The notes under the pieces were generated by a model. That model was not told the origin of the DNA, searched no databases, and saw only the letters and a program-made list of their open reading frames with translations. A stretch of 64,000 bases of DNA from NCBI GenBank assembly GCA_020746875.1, contig JAGTJL010000010.1:1612001-1676000 (forward strand), given 5' to 3'. Made by a program: the position numbers and the translations under genes. Positions 32,563 to 45,200 of this stretch are shown here, piece by piece. Positions within the stretch are counted from its first letter, which is position 1, and each line of letters starts with the position of its first letter. Source of the DNA: Rhexocercosporidium sp. MPI-PUGE-AT-0058 (taxonomy: Eukaryota; Ascomycota; Leotiomycetes; Helotiales).

Positions 32563-34778
32563 ATGGAACACGACCGGGCGATGTCCCCAGGCTCAACGAT
32601 CGCAAACTCCGAGATGGACGAGCAGATGACGACACACCCCTCATCGCCTACCCGCATCGACCCGCGAACTTCTTTGAAGCACGTCCTAGATAACCTTGCC
32701 TCCGGAACCAACACCCCGCCCATCCAGATATCCAGAGCAACACGAGATATGACGGAGGACGACGAGGTCAGAACCCCGGGCGGACCTGCCGAAGCTCCTT
32801 CCAAGCCTACCACGTCGCGCAAGCGTAAGGATCCTCCGGGAGCTGGGCAGAACTCGTTCCATTCTGGCAACAAGATCAAGCACCTGAAGAAGGATGATGG
32901 CGAACCCCTGTGGAGAAAGGACATCCAATATGATTTCTTGAAGGCTGTATTCGACGACAAGAAAGAGGTGTTCACAAATAGCTACGATCCTAGCAGACCC
33001 AAGCAAAACTTTGCAGACATGTACATCGACACCATGGCCAGGAGCAGCAAGACGAGTAAGATCCTCAGGGACAAGCTGCTGACGGAGCACGAACCTGCGA
33101 AGAACATGGCGATGGTCTGCTTGCTCGTCAATCTGGGTCGGATGAATACAACCTTGAACTGTAGGTGTACCCTTCTTGCGATTGGGATGCCTAGGATGCC
33201 CGTACTGACACTCTGCATACAGTCTTCCCAGAGATGAGAGCACAACTCCGAACCTACCATGCCATTCCTTCCTTGCAAGCACACCAAGATCCCAACTCGT
33301 ACAAGCAGCTGCAGGATGCTCCACGGCTCAAGTCAATCCTCAAGGGCGCGTCTGAGGATCGGTCAGAGCCAAATAACCTGGAGAAGATCAAGGCACAAGA
33401 AATTCCTCGGACAAACCCGGTCAATTTGATCTTCGTTCTCGCCCAATTCGCCCCCAAGGTCACCGAACTTCATTTTCCACCAGGTAATGACTTTTACGAT
33501 ATGCTTATGGCCGAGGAGCTATCGAGTGAGTCTAGAGCAAGAGCGTTCTTGTGGCTGATGTGGTTCTATTTGGAGTCCGATTTCACCGAAGAAGGTGCAG
33601 ACGAGAATCCATTCGGACCAGGCGTTGATTACGAGGTCGATGTCAGGAATCAAGGTGTTCCAAGATTCGATGCCTTGACCGCCGAGGAACAGGAAGCAGA
33701 AAATGTAGACACACCTGAAGAAGTTGACTATGGATTTTCCAAGATGAGAGAGAGAAAACGTATCATTGAAGCCGACCAAGCTGCTTTCCAGGCAGAGCAT
33801 GGCCCGCCAAAGCGAGGTCCAAAGCCAAAACTTCACCTTCCCCCCGATGATGGTGGACCAACCCCGGCAGGGCATTTGGGCCGAATCCGACCAAAGTACG
33901 AGGAAGGCAGCCCTGCTTTGAGAGGCCTCATTCGACCCAAGTACGAGTCTGATCTAGACAGTACGCGCTCCACCCCTCCACCTCGAGCTTCAGGAGGAAT
34001 CAGGATGCAGAGCGTTCTCAACACTGGAAGGGGCCGTGGCTCATTGAAGCACCAAATCATGGAAGGCTCCTCACCCGTCACTCACGCTGGAGAGCCAGCA
34101 GTCACGAGACGCTTGCGTCCTCTTACAGCACATCAGCTAGCCGTTGAACGCAATCGAAACCAACGTGTCGACTACATTCTTAGTCGAGGATTGCGCAAGC
34201 AGCACCATGTCGCCAAAAAGCAACGAAAGCAAGCCGGTGCGTTCTGGCGTGCTCGCCAGCGGTTGGAGCAGATTGTTGATCCGTTCGATGACAGCGAAGA
34301 CGAGGAAAGCATCCTGAGGGATCCGGGGATGTTCAAGGAGCGAGGCATGGGCGGACTTGTCCCACTGGGTCACGAACTAGATGACTTTGGAGAAGAGATG
34401 TCTGCGTATGCTGCTGCTTTCAGACGGGCTACGCGAAGACTGGATCGATGGGAAGGTCAGAAGGGCTTGGGTGTTATGGGAACTGGTCGTGTTGTTCCGA
34501 AGGATTCTGGTGACGCCAATGGCCATGAGACTGGCAGAGACAACGACGAGACAGAGGATGAGCAACCTGCTAGTCAACAGATGCAACCAAGAGCCAATGG
34601 TCATACCCGTATGGAGGAAGAAGAGGATCTTGATGACATGGAGAAAGAGATCTTGGGTATGGGCAGTGATGCTGAAGAGGGCGATGAAGATCTTGATGAT
34701 GTGGAAAAAGCATTGTTGAATCTTGGAGGTGGTGACGAGACTGAAGACGAAGCTAGTGACGGCATGGATGTCGACTAG
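32563..34778 (+). CDS. ies1: INO80 chromatin-remodelling complex subunit Ies1-like
   Basis: Exons 32563-33160 and 33223-34778 (2154 bases, 717 residues), joined in phase (NTTLNFFPEMRAQ). After a disordered N-terminus with a basic patch (SRKRKD), a conserved core runs from about residue 112 (KDDGEPLWRKDIQYDFLKAV) to about 340 (FLWLMWFYLESDFTEEG). This core is what fungal annotations call Ino eighty subunit 1. The middle has repeated RIRPKYE/LIRPKYE segments, then a basic Arg/Lys region and a long Asp/Glu-rich tail (DLDDMEKEILGMGSDAEE, DLDDVEKALLNLGG, an imperfect duplication). It is a likely nuclear subunit of the INO80 nucleosome remodeller. The assignment is by recognition of the core; there is no catalytic motif to check. 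Confidence 0.75.
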
Positions 34779-35949
34779 GAACTTGTAAAGTACGACTTTC
34801 TCATGGTCTTGGCGTGGATGGGGAATTTCAAGGGGATGGGACAGATTCTAAGGCAAGTGTACTGTTTGTACGATATGTTCGATGAAGTATGCGAGGAATT
34901 GCGGAACTGGAGCTTTTAGAGCTAAGTGCGCCAAAAAGCAAGATTTTACAATTACTTTCTATCTTGTACAATATCCTTCGAAATTCTATGACCATGCAAG
35001 GACTACGGCCAGCAACCACTGAGATGACCAAATAATCTCAGCTCGCCTGATGCTCATAGTTACGCTTCGGGACCTGCCTCTCGGTTCTGGATTGGGCATT
35101 GCTGACATTATTTACCCCATCTCGCGGCAAATATCGCTCCCTCAAGGCACCTATCGTTCCATTCCTGACAATGATTTATCCACTCACCTCTCTGTACATT
35201 ACCACATGCTCATACATCTTCCAATCTATACCCAGTTCTATCGACAACGTTGAAAAGTGAACGCGCTTTGCTGGCTTATCTTCTAGTCTCGTGCGATCTC
35301 CAGCTTTTTCTTTATTCTCTCGCCGCTGCACGCTTTAGCTCCGTTGGACCGCATTAAGCAGTAAAACTACCATCTTTTCTTCGCTTCTATCACCAAGGGG
35401 ATTGAGTTCCTTCCTCGATAGTCACAATAGACTTGGTTGGTCAACGGCACGGCTCCTGGTGTTGTGCTGAGCTCGATCAACCGTTTGAGCGAGTTGTGCT
35501 TCGGCATTCACTCTTGGGTGGGTAGTGATTCATCGCAACACAGTACCTACATCACGTCTTTGTCGACTGTTCTTCTTCTCTTCAACACCTTTCCGGAGCG
35601 TCTCTGTTCCTGCAACTATTCGTTGGCTTGCTTGCTACCATCAACCTTACTACATCAACCAATCTCTGTCAAACTTGCTAAGTCTGACGGATACTCTTCA
35701 GCATTCTTTCTTCGATCTGATATCCCTGGCCCACACACATAGGCCTTCATTTTTTGATCTACGCTCTTCAACTTCACCCCTTCGACATACTTCATCCATC
35801 CCATCGTATCATTCAGCACTCGATACCTTACCTTGGTCTCTAGGGTCAGTTTTAACCATCATTTAATGTCTGATGCACCGACTAGTCCCACAACGTCACA
35901 TCATCGATAGTCGAACCAATACTGTTCGATACACATAGCTTCAATAATC
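34779..35949. other. Intergenic and long pyrimidine-rich leader
   Basis: About 1.2 kb, CT-rich from 35280 to 35860, typical of a long fungal 5' leader for the following gene. No coding gene is supported. Confidence 0.5.
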
Positions 35950-37483
35950 ATGGAGCCATACTCAATGGGGCCCACCTTCAAGGATGAATTCCTCGTAAGT
36001 CTTTCCCCTCTAACCTCAGAGACTTTCTCACACGTACACAGACTTCCCCAGCCCCAGCAAGTCAGTCTCCCGATAGACTGAGCGAACCAGCTTTGATGGC
36101 ACTTCCCTTCATCGGAATGTTCGTCGGCGTCGATGAACTCGTTCCAACTAAGGCCATCTACGCAGTATATGATACCAGCAACTGCGGCATCACCTACGTT
36201 CATGGGGATGGCACTTTCGCTAATGCCAGACAGACTTGCTTCACTAGACAATTCAAGAACTCCTCCATTCCGCTTCATCGATCGCAACGTGCCCACCTTC
36301 TGGAACTGATGGCTAGATCTGCTATGCACTATCATCGAACCAACTCGAGAGATAGGTATCCTGATGAAACATTGGCGAGGTTTTCAACTCAAAGTTCGGT
36401 CAAGACCTCGCTTACATACCTTAATGACCTGGTCCGAGAATCTTGTCCAGCGTTAACAACCTTCGACTCCACAATCGAGGGACAAGACCAAGCACCACTG
36501 CATATAATCCTACAAGACAAGCCAGTATGGGATTTCAACACTGGTGGTTTCCAAGCTTACGCTACTTCTACTCCAGGCAATAACATCATCGTTACCAAAC
36601 ACAAAGATTTCAAGAAGAAATACCCCCTTGTTCAAATCAACCAGGCGAACTTCCAACATGCTTTATTCTGCCTTGCTGGCATGCTCAAAGCTGGTCTCAT
36701 AAACTTCCTCTACGAAAGCCAAAATGACTGTCGTTATTTTATCAAGGAGCTGACACCCGTGCTACCGGCAAAGATGGTCAGTTCTCAGAGAACATCCAAG
36801 GGTTGGACTGTGGATTGCTTCATTGCCCGATTTATGAAATTCGATAAGGACTTCATAAAAGACAACATCTATGCTCAAATTCCCAATCCCATCAACTGGC
36901 TTGAAGCCGAGATGGACAACGAGGCTCGACTAGGAAAAATTACTTTGCCATGGAAAATCGTTCCCAACAGCGAAGATGATTCACTCCTTAGCTGGGAATT
37001 GCTGAAAGCTTTAAAATTCAGAACAGAAGGTGATTCGAATGAATATCCCAAGTCGCTCATTCCCAAGGTATGCTCTAACTCGTTACCGCTTTCATTTCCA
37101 GACGTGCTAAAAAATTCCAATCAGGCTTCACGACCTCTAGTATACAACGACGTATTCAGCGAGTCGGGGAAGTTCAGAGAGTCAAAGTATGCCAAGCAGG
37201 AACGAAAGGAACGAGAGAAAGCGGCCGAGGAGAGTGGGGGTGGCAATCGCGCATCCGTTAATTTTACGGGTGAGGATAGGTTCATTCCTAGTCATATAGC
37301 GGGCCATATGGGTCCTGATCCCGATTCCGTTCGACATGGACGAGGAAGCTTCACATTAAATCATGCCTCTCGGGTTGGTCGCGGTGTTCCCGTCGATGAA
37401 TCTCGAGCCAGTACGCCAGCTACAGGCCGGAAGAGAAAGCACAGTAATAGACGTAGTTCCTCTCGCAACCCAGTTGTCATCAT

Positions 37484-37516
<33 letters not shown>

Positions 37517-38687
37517 CGAGGCAGGATCCATACATATCAAAGCTGGTAAACAGATGCAAATGCTTGATCACTACGACAACGAGAGCGAGGTCCTTGGCAA
37601 CGATTCTGGTTTAGAGAGACATCGAAAGAAAAAGGTCCATCTTAAGACCCAGTTACAGCAAGGAAAGTCTCCTGCTCCTCTCTCTTCCTCCCTCTTCGCT
37701 TCTCCGGGTCGAACTCTGAGAGCCCGAGAGCAGGAGGAATTAGCTATAAGATTGAGCTCAACGGCTACTTCTCAACAGGATACACACCCACAGTTCCACG
37801 GTGGGACTCCGGCGACTCTGGACTTCCAACAGAGTGTGGTCGATGTGAACAGTGATTTAGAGGAGGAGCTGTGGGTAGTCGAGAAGAAGAAGAGCCGAGT
37901 TCGAACTTCTGAGCAAGAGCTGGGTGGTGGTGGTCAGAGATGGAAGGGGCCTAAGAGACCGTAATGACTTCCTCTCCTATGTACATTACTACAAATAATA
38001 TATGCACGATGAAGAAATGATCTTTATTCTCAGACTGATGTCAAGAGAGACAGAGTTGAATATTTAGCTAACAAGATCAGACCAGGCAATGCTAGCGGCA
38101 ACACCAAGAAGAGAACAACCACCCTGCAAGGGGAATCCGAGGAATACGAGCGAAGCCGTAGACCACCACCCTTCGACGCATTTCCGGTTCTTGGTTCCTC
38201 GTTCGCAACTTCGTCGTCAGAGCGGAAATCAAAAGGCTTCTCCAAATCCGACTACTTGGGTGAGGAAGGCTCTGACGAAGGCTACACCCCTCCACCAGAA
38301 GTAAACAAGCATAACCGACAAATAGTACGTCGACGGGAGAGTAAATCGCCTAGCTCCGTTCTTAGATATACTACCAAGCAAGCCGACAAGCCCTTGAACA
38401 AAGTCGGTCTAGACGACGATACGGATATATCGAACAGTCCATCAACAATCAGAAACTCCAGTGATGCTGAATACATCCCACTCGACCAGTCCAGGAGCCC
38501 TACAGCATCTCTCAAAACCGTTGGGCGATCGTCCTACCACCCCTCCCCAGAAAACTCCTCCACACCTCAGGCAGCTTCAACCCCCCATACTCCCTCATCG
38601 CAAACAGGCGCACGGTTCTACGAACGCATCGCCGGTGCTCAGTATACCAGCTGGAAATCCAAGAGAATCCACCGTCAATCTCGATGA
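35950..38687 (+). CDS. Unrecognised protein with acidic run and nuclear-localisation-like patch
   Basis: I do not recognise a family. Proposed exons are 35950-35994, 36042-37067, 37125-37960 and 38054-38687 (2541 bases, 846 residues, in phase). A short first exon (MEPYSMGPTFKDEFL) joins a folded-looking region of about 300 residues (MFVGVDELVPTKAIYAVYD near the start). Then come a Lys/Glu coil, the basic patch GRKRKHSNRR, and an Asp run coded by a GAT repeat (37484-37516). The intron 37068-37124 is 57 bases and stop-free, so it might be retained. The last exon frame contains no Met, which supports joining it to the upstream part through intron 37961-38053 rather than ending at 37964. A second coding-like frame (IPAGNPRESTVNLDDFF onward) continues to 38868, so a one-base frameshift near 38636 is likely. 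Nuclear location is an inference. Confidence 0.55.
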
Positions 38688-40128
38688 TTTCTTCGACTTT
38701 AGTCCCAAAAGGACCATCTCTCCTGCTACTACTGTTAAGAACGAGGACTTGAAGAACTTTCTTGATCAAGAGATTTACTCCAACGCCGGGATATCGGATC
38801 CGACTCATGGCCAGGGGATCTCTGTCAATGACGAGGGCGAGTCTGACGCCAGCTTTCTTCCTCGTTGAGATACCCAATCACGCATATCTACAGCCGAACC
38901 TCAAGGACAACTCCAAGCACCGTTTATAATTGGTAGAGCAACCGCAGAGAACCCTAGCTGCTTTCCCATGTTTCAGAAACCTTTGTCATTTTTATCACAT
39001 TCTTTTCCTGCAGTCACTTCATCATTCGAGCGAGGAGCTCGTTGCGTTGTTGCAGGGCTATTCGCGTATTTGCTGCGATGATAGGGGGGTTAGCATGTGA
39101 AAGCCTCGAATAAAGGGCTACAATAGCTCATAATTGATTTAGCCACCGTGCAATGGGGGGAAATTTTTGTTGCCGAGTGTTGTGTTGTGATTTATTTGTT
39201 TGCAATTCGCTTATATTCTGACCAGCGGCGGACCGGTTACTCACATACAATATTGAAACAGTAAATCAAACTCGCAAAACAATTTCTATTAATCGCTCGC
39301 TTGCAGTCTCAAAATCCAGCTTCATAGTAACACAATGCTAGCTACAAAGCCACACGCTCGATGGAGTGATTGATGCTTAAGTTCCGCACCACTACTACCA
39401 TTAGCTTGGAGTAATACTACAATGAGTACCCTCTGATTTCTAGGTAGCGGCTCGACTACTTCAGGTGAAGGTAATTTATCATCTCCAAAGGCTAGCTCCG
39501 CCAGTTCGCTTCCTAAACCGGTGTTGGCACTTCAGAGCCCATCCCTGACTCATCCTCGGGCATATTCGAAGTTGTTTCGGATACGTTTCGAGATATCACG
39601 GTACTGGCATACTTCGAGGTCTTGTCTAGGTCTCAATGCACTAAAGCTTGTGCATTTGGGAGGTTGGGACGGCCTTGCAGTTTTGAATTGTGTATGGCCG
39701 ATCTGTGAGCCAAAAAGGAGGAAGGATTATCCGGCTGTGTTAAGAATATGTGCTATTGATATTGCTTGATGGAAGGATGCAATTATTTAATTTTGGGGTC
39801 AAGCATAGGGAACACAAGTAGTCATTGAAACTTTATTGGGTTTGTTAGAAACCGCAGGTTCTGTGTTTTCAGGCTTGGCAACATCAATTACCCCCTTTCT
39901 AAGTGAGGTAGTTCAAATCGACAGGTCTAACTTCCCGATACTACCTCGAGAAAGATTTAAAGCAAGAACTACCAAGCTCTGCTAGATAAGTTTTTCCAAT
40001 CTAGCAGTTCGGGTTAGATACATCATGATGTGGTTCTGAATTACCACCTGCGCTGCAGTAAACCTTGTAGTGTATTTTCACTAGCAAGTAAACAAACTGA
40101 CGCGGAGTACAGTACAGTACGTGAAGAT
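38688..40128. other. Out-of-frame tail then intergenic
   Basis: Bases to 38868 look like the displaced C-terminus of the preceding gene. The remaining 1.26 kb is non-coding. A GTAC-rich cluster lies at 40101-40122 next to the kinase remnant. Confidence 0.45.
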
Positions 40129-41718
40129 CTATGCGTCATAATCAGTCCCACGACTAGATATACTACTATCTCCGTTACCATCCCCTGGCTCGGGATGTAA
40201 ACTAAGACCCGATGCCGATACCTGTGCTTGTGCCGGTGCTTGTACGACTGCGGGAAGAGCCGCGGGATTCCCATCCAAAACCGCCTGGATCTCCGTCATC
40301 AAAACTCTCGGCCTCGGTCTCATCGCTGGTTGTCTACTCAAGCATCTAAACACCAACCTCCGCAGTTTCGCACTATATGGGTGCATCTAACATATATGCA
40401 CCATAGGTCTCCGCTATTCTCGTATCGTCAAATTGTACCCAGAAAATCTGCGTGTCTGGTTTGCTGCTGAAGGTTCGACAGCGGTTGATTAGGCTGTACG
40501 TGCATTTCCCGACTTGCCAGACATTATAGGGAGTGCCGTAGCGCAGGGGTTTGATGTTCTCGAAGTCGAACGTTTCCTGGGTGGGCGATTTGGTATTTGA
40601 AAGCTTGATGGGATATGGTGGAGGATACTCACAGGCGCATCCCATCCTCTTGTGCCGCGCTTTCGCTTATCTTCAAGGTAGGCTCCATCTTGCATGATAG
40701 GGACGAAAGTCGAGGAACCAAAATCTCCTAGCTTAACCGCGAGTCGGTCACTCTGGCCTGAGTTCTAAAGGGAACCGAAAGTACCTTGAAAATGTGCGTC
40801 TTTGGGTGATCACCGTCGCCTTTCCGCAGCAAAACCTGGATCTTCGTTAGTATAGTTCGGACGTACGGTTTTTAGACTTACTGTTGTCTGGCTTGATATC
40901 AAAGTGAACTAACTCAATACCCCAGCTTGCGCTCCCAGGGCTCTCAGTGCCGTGAGCACACGCCGCGAGAGCAAGAGCCAAACACTTGAAAATCTGCCAC
41001 ACAAGATCCTCAGGCATCGGATTACCCGCACTGTACTTACTACCTTACGTTAGTCGCTCTTCACCTATCATAATACTGCAAGACAAACATACAACAACAT
41101 ACTCCTCAAAAACCTCTACATATCACCCTCCTCACAATACTCCAGATATATCCTACTAATCGGTGCATTCAACGGATCTATATTTGGCATTCCCAAGACG
41201 CCTGCACTATACGGACCACCCTTAAGCTTAACCACATGTTGAACCCCCGCCCCATTCTTAAATCTCTCCATGAACCTCGCCTCATTCAACGCACCATCCT
41301 TCGTGCCAATCTGCTTAACTACCACGCTCTCGACCGTCGGCGGCACAATTCCATTAGCAGTTGTCTTCTGCCACAAGCCCGCGACGCCGTTCCCTCCTAT
41401 CCCGAGTACTTTGATACCCGTCCAACTTTGGTCTAACTTCCCTGCGTTCCAGGAGAGATTGCTGTTCAGCCATGTCCTTTGTTGCGCTGCGGTTGTTTTC
41501 TTATCTATGCGCACTTGTTTAGAGTCGGGTGGAAGTAGTGATAGGTTGGTGGCTGATGCTTTTCTCTTGCCAATTGCTAGATAATCTGTAGGAGGGTCGG
41601 ATCGCGCTTGGCCAACTTTCCAGGCAAGCAGGACATCGTTTCTGGGAGGTGCTCGTTGGCCTGGTATGTTTTGAATGTTCCCTGGTGGTAGAGTGTTTGG
41701 AGGGCCTTGAGCAGCCAT
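40129..41718 (-). pseudogene. Decayed protein kinase gene
   Basis: The minus-strand frame from ATG 41718 codes a kinase N-lobe: Gly-rich loop LGIGGNGVAG, Lys in SVVVKQI, hinge IYLEYCEEGDM. It then hits TAG at 41118-41116, after which the expected sequence resumes (RFLRSM). Further exons hold the catalytic loop VHFDIKPDN (near 40900), the DFG segment KLGDFGSS (near 40720), an APE-like GTRGWDAPE, and a C-lobe end PYSAKLRRLVFRCLSRQP (near 40360). At 40882 an extra A beside the donor puts the next exon (VLLRKGDGDHPKTH) out of frame, and the C-lobe end is again in another frame after TYGAYML. Three independent lesions make a pseudogene the best reading, though assembly errors could explain the one-base changes. 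It resembles fungal Ser/Thr kinases of no defined pathway. Confidence 0.75.
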
Positions 41719-42247
41719 GATCTTAGGCGTATGTTTGAGGTGGAACTCCGAAGTCAGGAGTTCGGACGATGAACTCGGAAAATTGCTCGGCGATGGTTAT
41801 GACTTAATCCCTTTGTTGGAAATCTACCGGAAGTACGGAGTTACTGAAGTAGATGCTTCCGGGGCTGGTTTGCTTTGTTCAATGACAAATGCCCTCAATA
41901 ATACTTGACACGATTAACGGCCATTGTTCTTGATTCAGGACATCTTTCAGAGTGAATTGTAGTCCCGGACGTTTTATGTCCTAGGTTCAAAATAGTCATG
42001 AACATCAATCTGGTCCAACTCACCTCACGGTAAACTAGTAACGCTAACAATGGACTCGAAAACCCTGCAAATCGAATACCAGAAGCTCTGCACATCTCTC
42101 ATTGTTGCCTCTCTCGCGATACTCTTTACTTATTTTCCGAGCTGCATCTCAATCTACCTCGTCAACAAATTTTGCCTCGGAACGCCACGCAATTAATAAC
42201 ACACATTTGCCTTACTGGCTCCATACCGAAACACCCGATAGATGCAA
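41719..42247. other. Intergenic between kinase remnant and ABC transporter 3' end
   Basis: About 530 bases between two minus-strand genes. It would be the ABC transporter 3' UTR and the old kinase promoter. No gene is seen. Confidence 0.5.
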
Positions 42248-45200
42248 TTATTCCTCAACCCAAACCCCAAAGTCCTCTTTCCTGATACCGCTTCTTTCAC
42301 ACATACTCCTGAAAATACCGCCTTGTTCATACAAAGCATACGGCGTGTCCAACTCTGCGATCGTGCCCTGGTCCATGACGCAAATGCGATCGTAGTTTAT
42401 GATTGTCTTCAGTCTGTGCGCAATGCACAGTAGGGTCTTGCCCTTGAACCCCGTGGCGATCGTGTGCTGAATCTTCTCATCAGTCTCCATGTCTACGGAC
42501 GAAGTTGCCTCGTCGCAAACGATGATCTGTGAGCCTCGCACGAGAGCTCGAGCTAATGCCATCAGTTGTCGTTGACCCAAGGAGAAGTTAAGACCCTCGT
42601 CCTCCACGATACCGTCAAGGTGAATACGGCCGGGCGATTTGTCGTCCAAAGTTGCCTCTTCTGATATCAGGTCAGATTGACGAAGGGCGCTCCAGAGCTC
42701 CATGTCAGTGTGCTCATTAAAAGGGTCAAGATTGCTTCTAATCGTTCCTTTGAAAAGTGTTGGGTCCTGAGGGATGATAGCCAAGCGAGATCGCAAATCC
42801 TGGAGTCCAATGGTGCTGATATCGATCCCATCGATGGTGATTGAACCCCCGGAGAGTTCAACAAGGCGAAAAAGTGTCGACATGATACTAGATTTGCCAG
42901 CACCTGTACGTCCCACAACGCCAATCCTTTCCCCTCCTCGGACATGCATACTGAGACCAGTTAGGACAAGAGGCAAATTTTCCCGGTATCGCATTTGCAC
43001 ATTGTCGAAGATGATCTCGCCAGATTCGGGCCAGGACTTTCGTACTTCGATCGTGTGAAGTGGTGCTTCTTCCTCCAGCTGGGTTCCGTAATAATGTAGA
43101 CGCTCCGTGGCGTTCATGCCGTTTTCTACTTCTGCCAGTTGTCTGACCGTAAATTGGATCATTTGCACAATCGAAAGAATATAACTGAGAACCAATCCAG
43201 CAATAGATGGTGAGACGTTGAAGCGAGACGTGACAACCAAAAGTCCAGTAACGAAAACGAGTATGTTTCCAATGACATCTAATCGTGTAGATAGCCAACG
43301 TTGATTTGCAAATGTTAGATAGTATGCACTGTTCATTTCATCAATTGCATCTCGGAGATTGTTTATGAATGTATCTTTCAAACCATATGCACGGATGCAA
43401 GCAGTTCCGGAAAGGCCCTCACTGAATTTGGCAAAGACATTGGATCGAAGGACTGACTCGAAACGCTTCATCTCTCGGGCTGAGGCTCGATAGTATCCAG
43501 CGGAAAAGATGAACATGAGGAACAGCGGACCCAAAGCGATAGCAAAGTAGTGGAAGTAGGCAATAATGAGGCCGAAGACGGAAAGAATCATGGCCATCGT
43601 CAACAGATACATCCTCATGGCATCTGACAAGTTATTGTCCATGACATCCACATCTCGGGAAAATCGATTCGTGATTCGTCCAAGGGGTGTTGTATCGAAG
43701 AAAGACATGGGTGCTCGAAGTGCCCTTGTAATTGCTCGGTTCAACATGGTCTTGCTTGCGTTGGTACCAACAAATGTGAGGAACACAGAGAAGAGGAACA
43801 TTGTCAAGGCCTGAGAAAATCCAAGAGCGGCATAAACCCCGATGTACACACTATTTGAGTAGCCGAATTCTTATGCAAATCAATAATAGTTCATAAAAGA
43901 TGGGATTTAAACTCACTGTTGCTTGTCCACCAGGAAAGCCAGAGACTAGTCGAGATATTTGCTCCCTGGGATGCCAACAAAAATATGATAACCAGCGGAG
44001 AGTTTATAATGCTGCCAGCGCGCATATAGTCAAAGTATACTGACCAAGGAACACTCTTGACAGCACGTTCCTCGGCTTGCATCAGTGTGGCACCTTTACG
44101 CTTCTTCTTGAAGGCCATCTTCTCGCCTTCAATCTCGTCCTCGTTGGCATGATCCTCTTCTTCGTGCTTTTCCTCGACCGCTGTGGTCTCCATCAACAGC
44201 TGGAAGCCTGCGTGATCACGCATGAGATTATCGAAGGTATCAACTGCCTGGATCCTGCCATCTTCCATCCAGATGATCCTGTCGCAACGATTGAGAACCC
44301 AAAGCTGGTGCGTCGCCAAGATCCTAGCCTTGTTTTTCAGAAGTCCTAAAATGGCGTTGTCGAAGATGTGACGACCGACATGAGCATCTACAGCTGACAG
44401 TGGATCATCCATTAATATCAAATCGGCTATGGTAAAGGAGGAGTCAGCAATTGCCAGTTCAAGGTCCTTTTTGGAGAAGAAGAGAGGACATGTCACTTCA
44501 GAAACTTGACACATTGCTCAAAAGGAAGTTCTAGGCTCCCGCAATACATACCATCGAAGTAAATCGCCCGAGCAATGTTGAGGCGTTGTTTTTGTCCTCC
44601 AGAAACGGTAATTCCACGTTCGCCAATCTCGGTAGCATCGCCTTGGGGTAGCATCTCCAGATCTGGCTCAAGTGCACAAGCCTTGATGACTTTTTGATAC
44701 CTAGATATCATCAGTATGGAACAAATGAGAAGCGGATGTAGAAAATCTGACCAATCCTTGTCCATATCCCTCCCAAACAGAATATTTTCTTTGACACTCG
44801 CGTTCTGAATCCACGCGTACTGTGGACAGAATGCCCTGCTAGCTCCTATCATCATCTCGCCCTTCTCTTTGTTCGTCATTCGCATATCGCCCGCAAGAGC
44901 AGCCAACAGTGAACTCTTTCCACTTCCGACCCCACCAATGACAGCAACCAATTCATCCCGTCCGATAGAAAAGTTCATGTTCTGCAATTTGAACGGTTCA
45001 CTATCTCCAGCCAAAGTGCTAGTATCATCAGGAGTGGTCACGCCAGATAATTCAGGCTTAGTTGATGCCAGCTTTGACGCTTCCTTCTCGGCTTTGTCAG
45101 ACACTTTCTTGGCCTTCTTGTCGGCCCTCATATCTGCCTTACTTTTTCCCACCGGGACAGCATGGTCTGGATCCTGAGTTGCTGTTCGCTCCCAGGTAAA

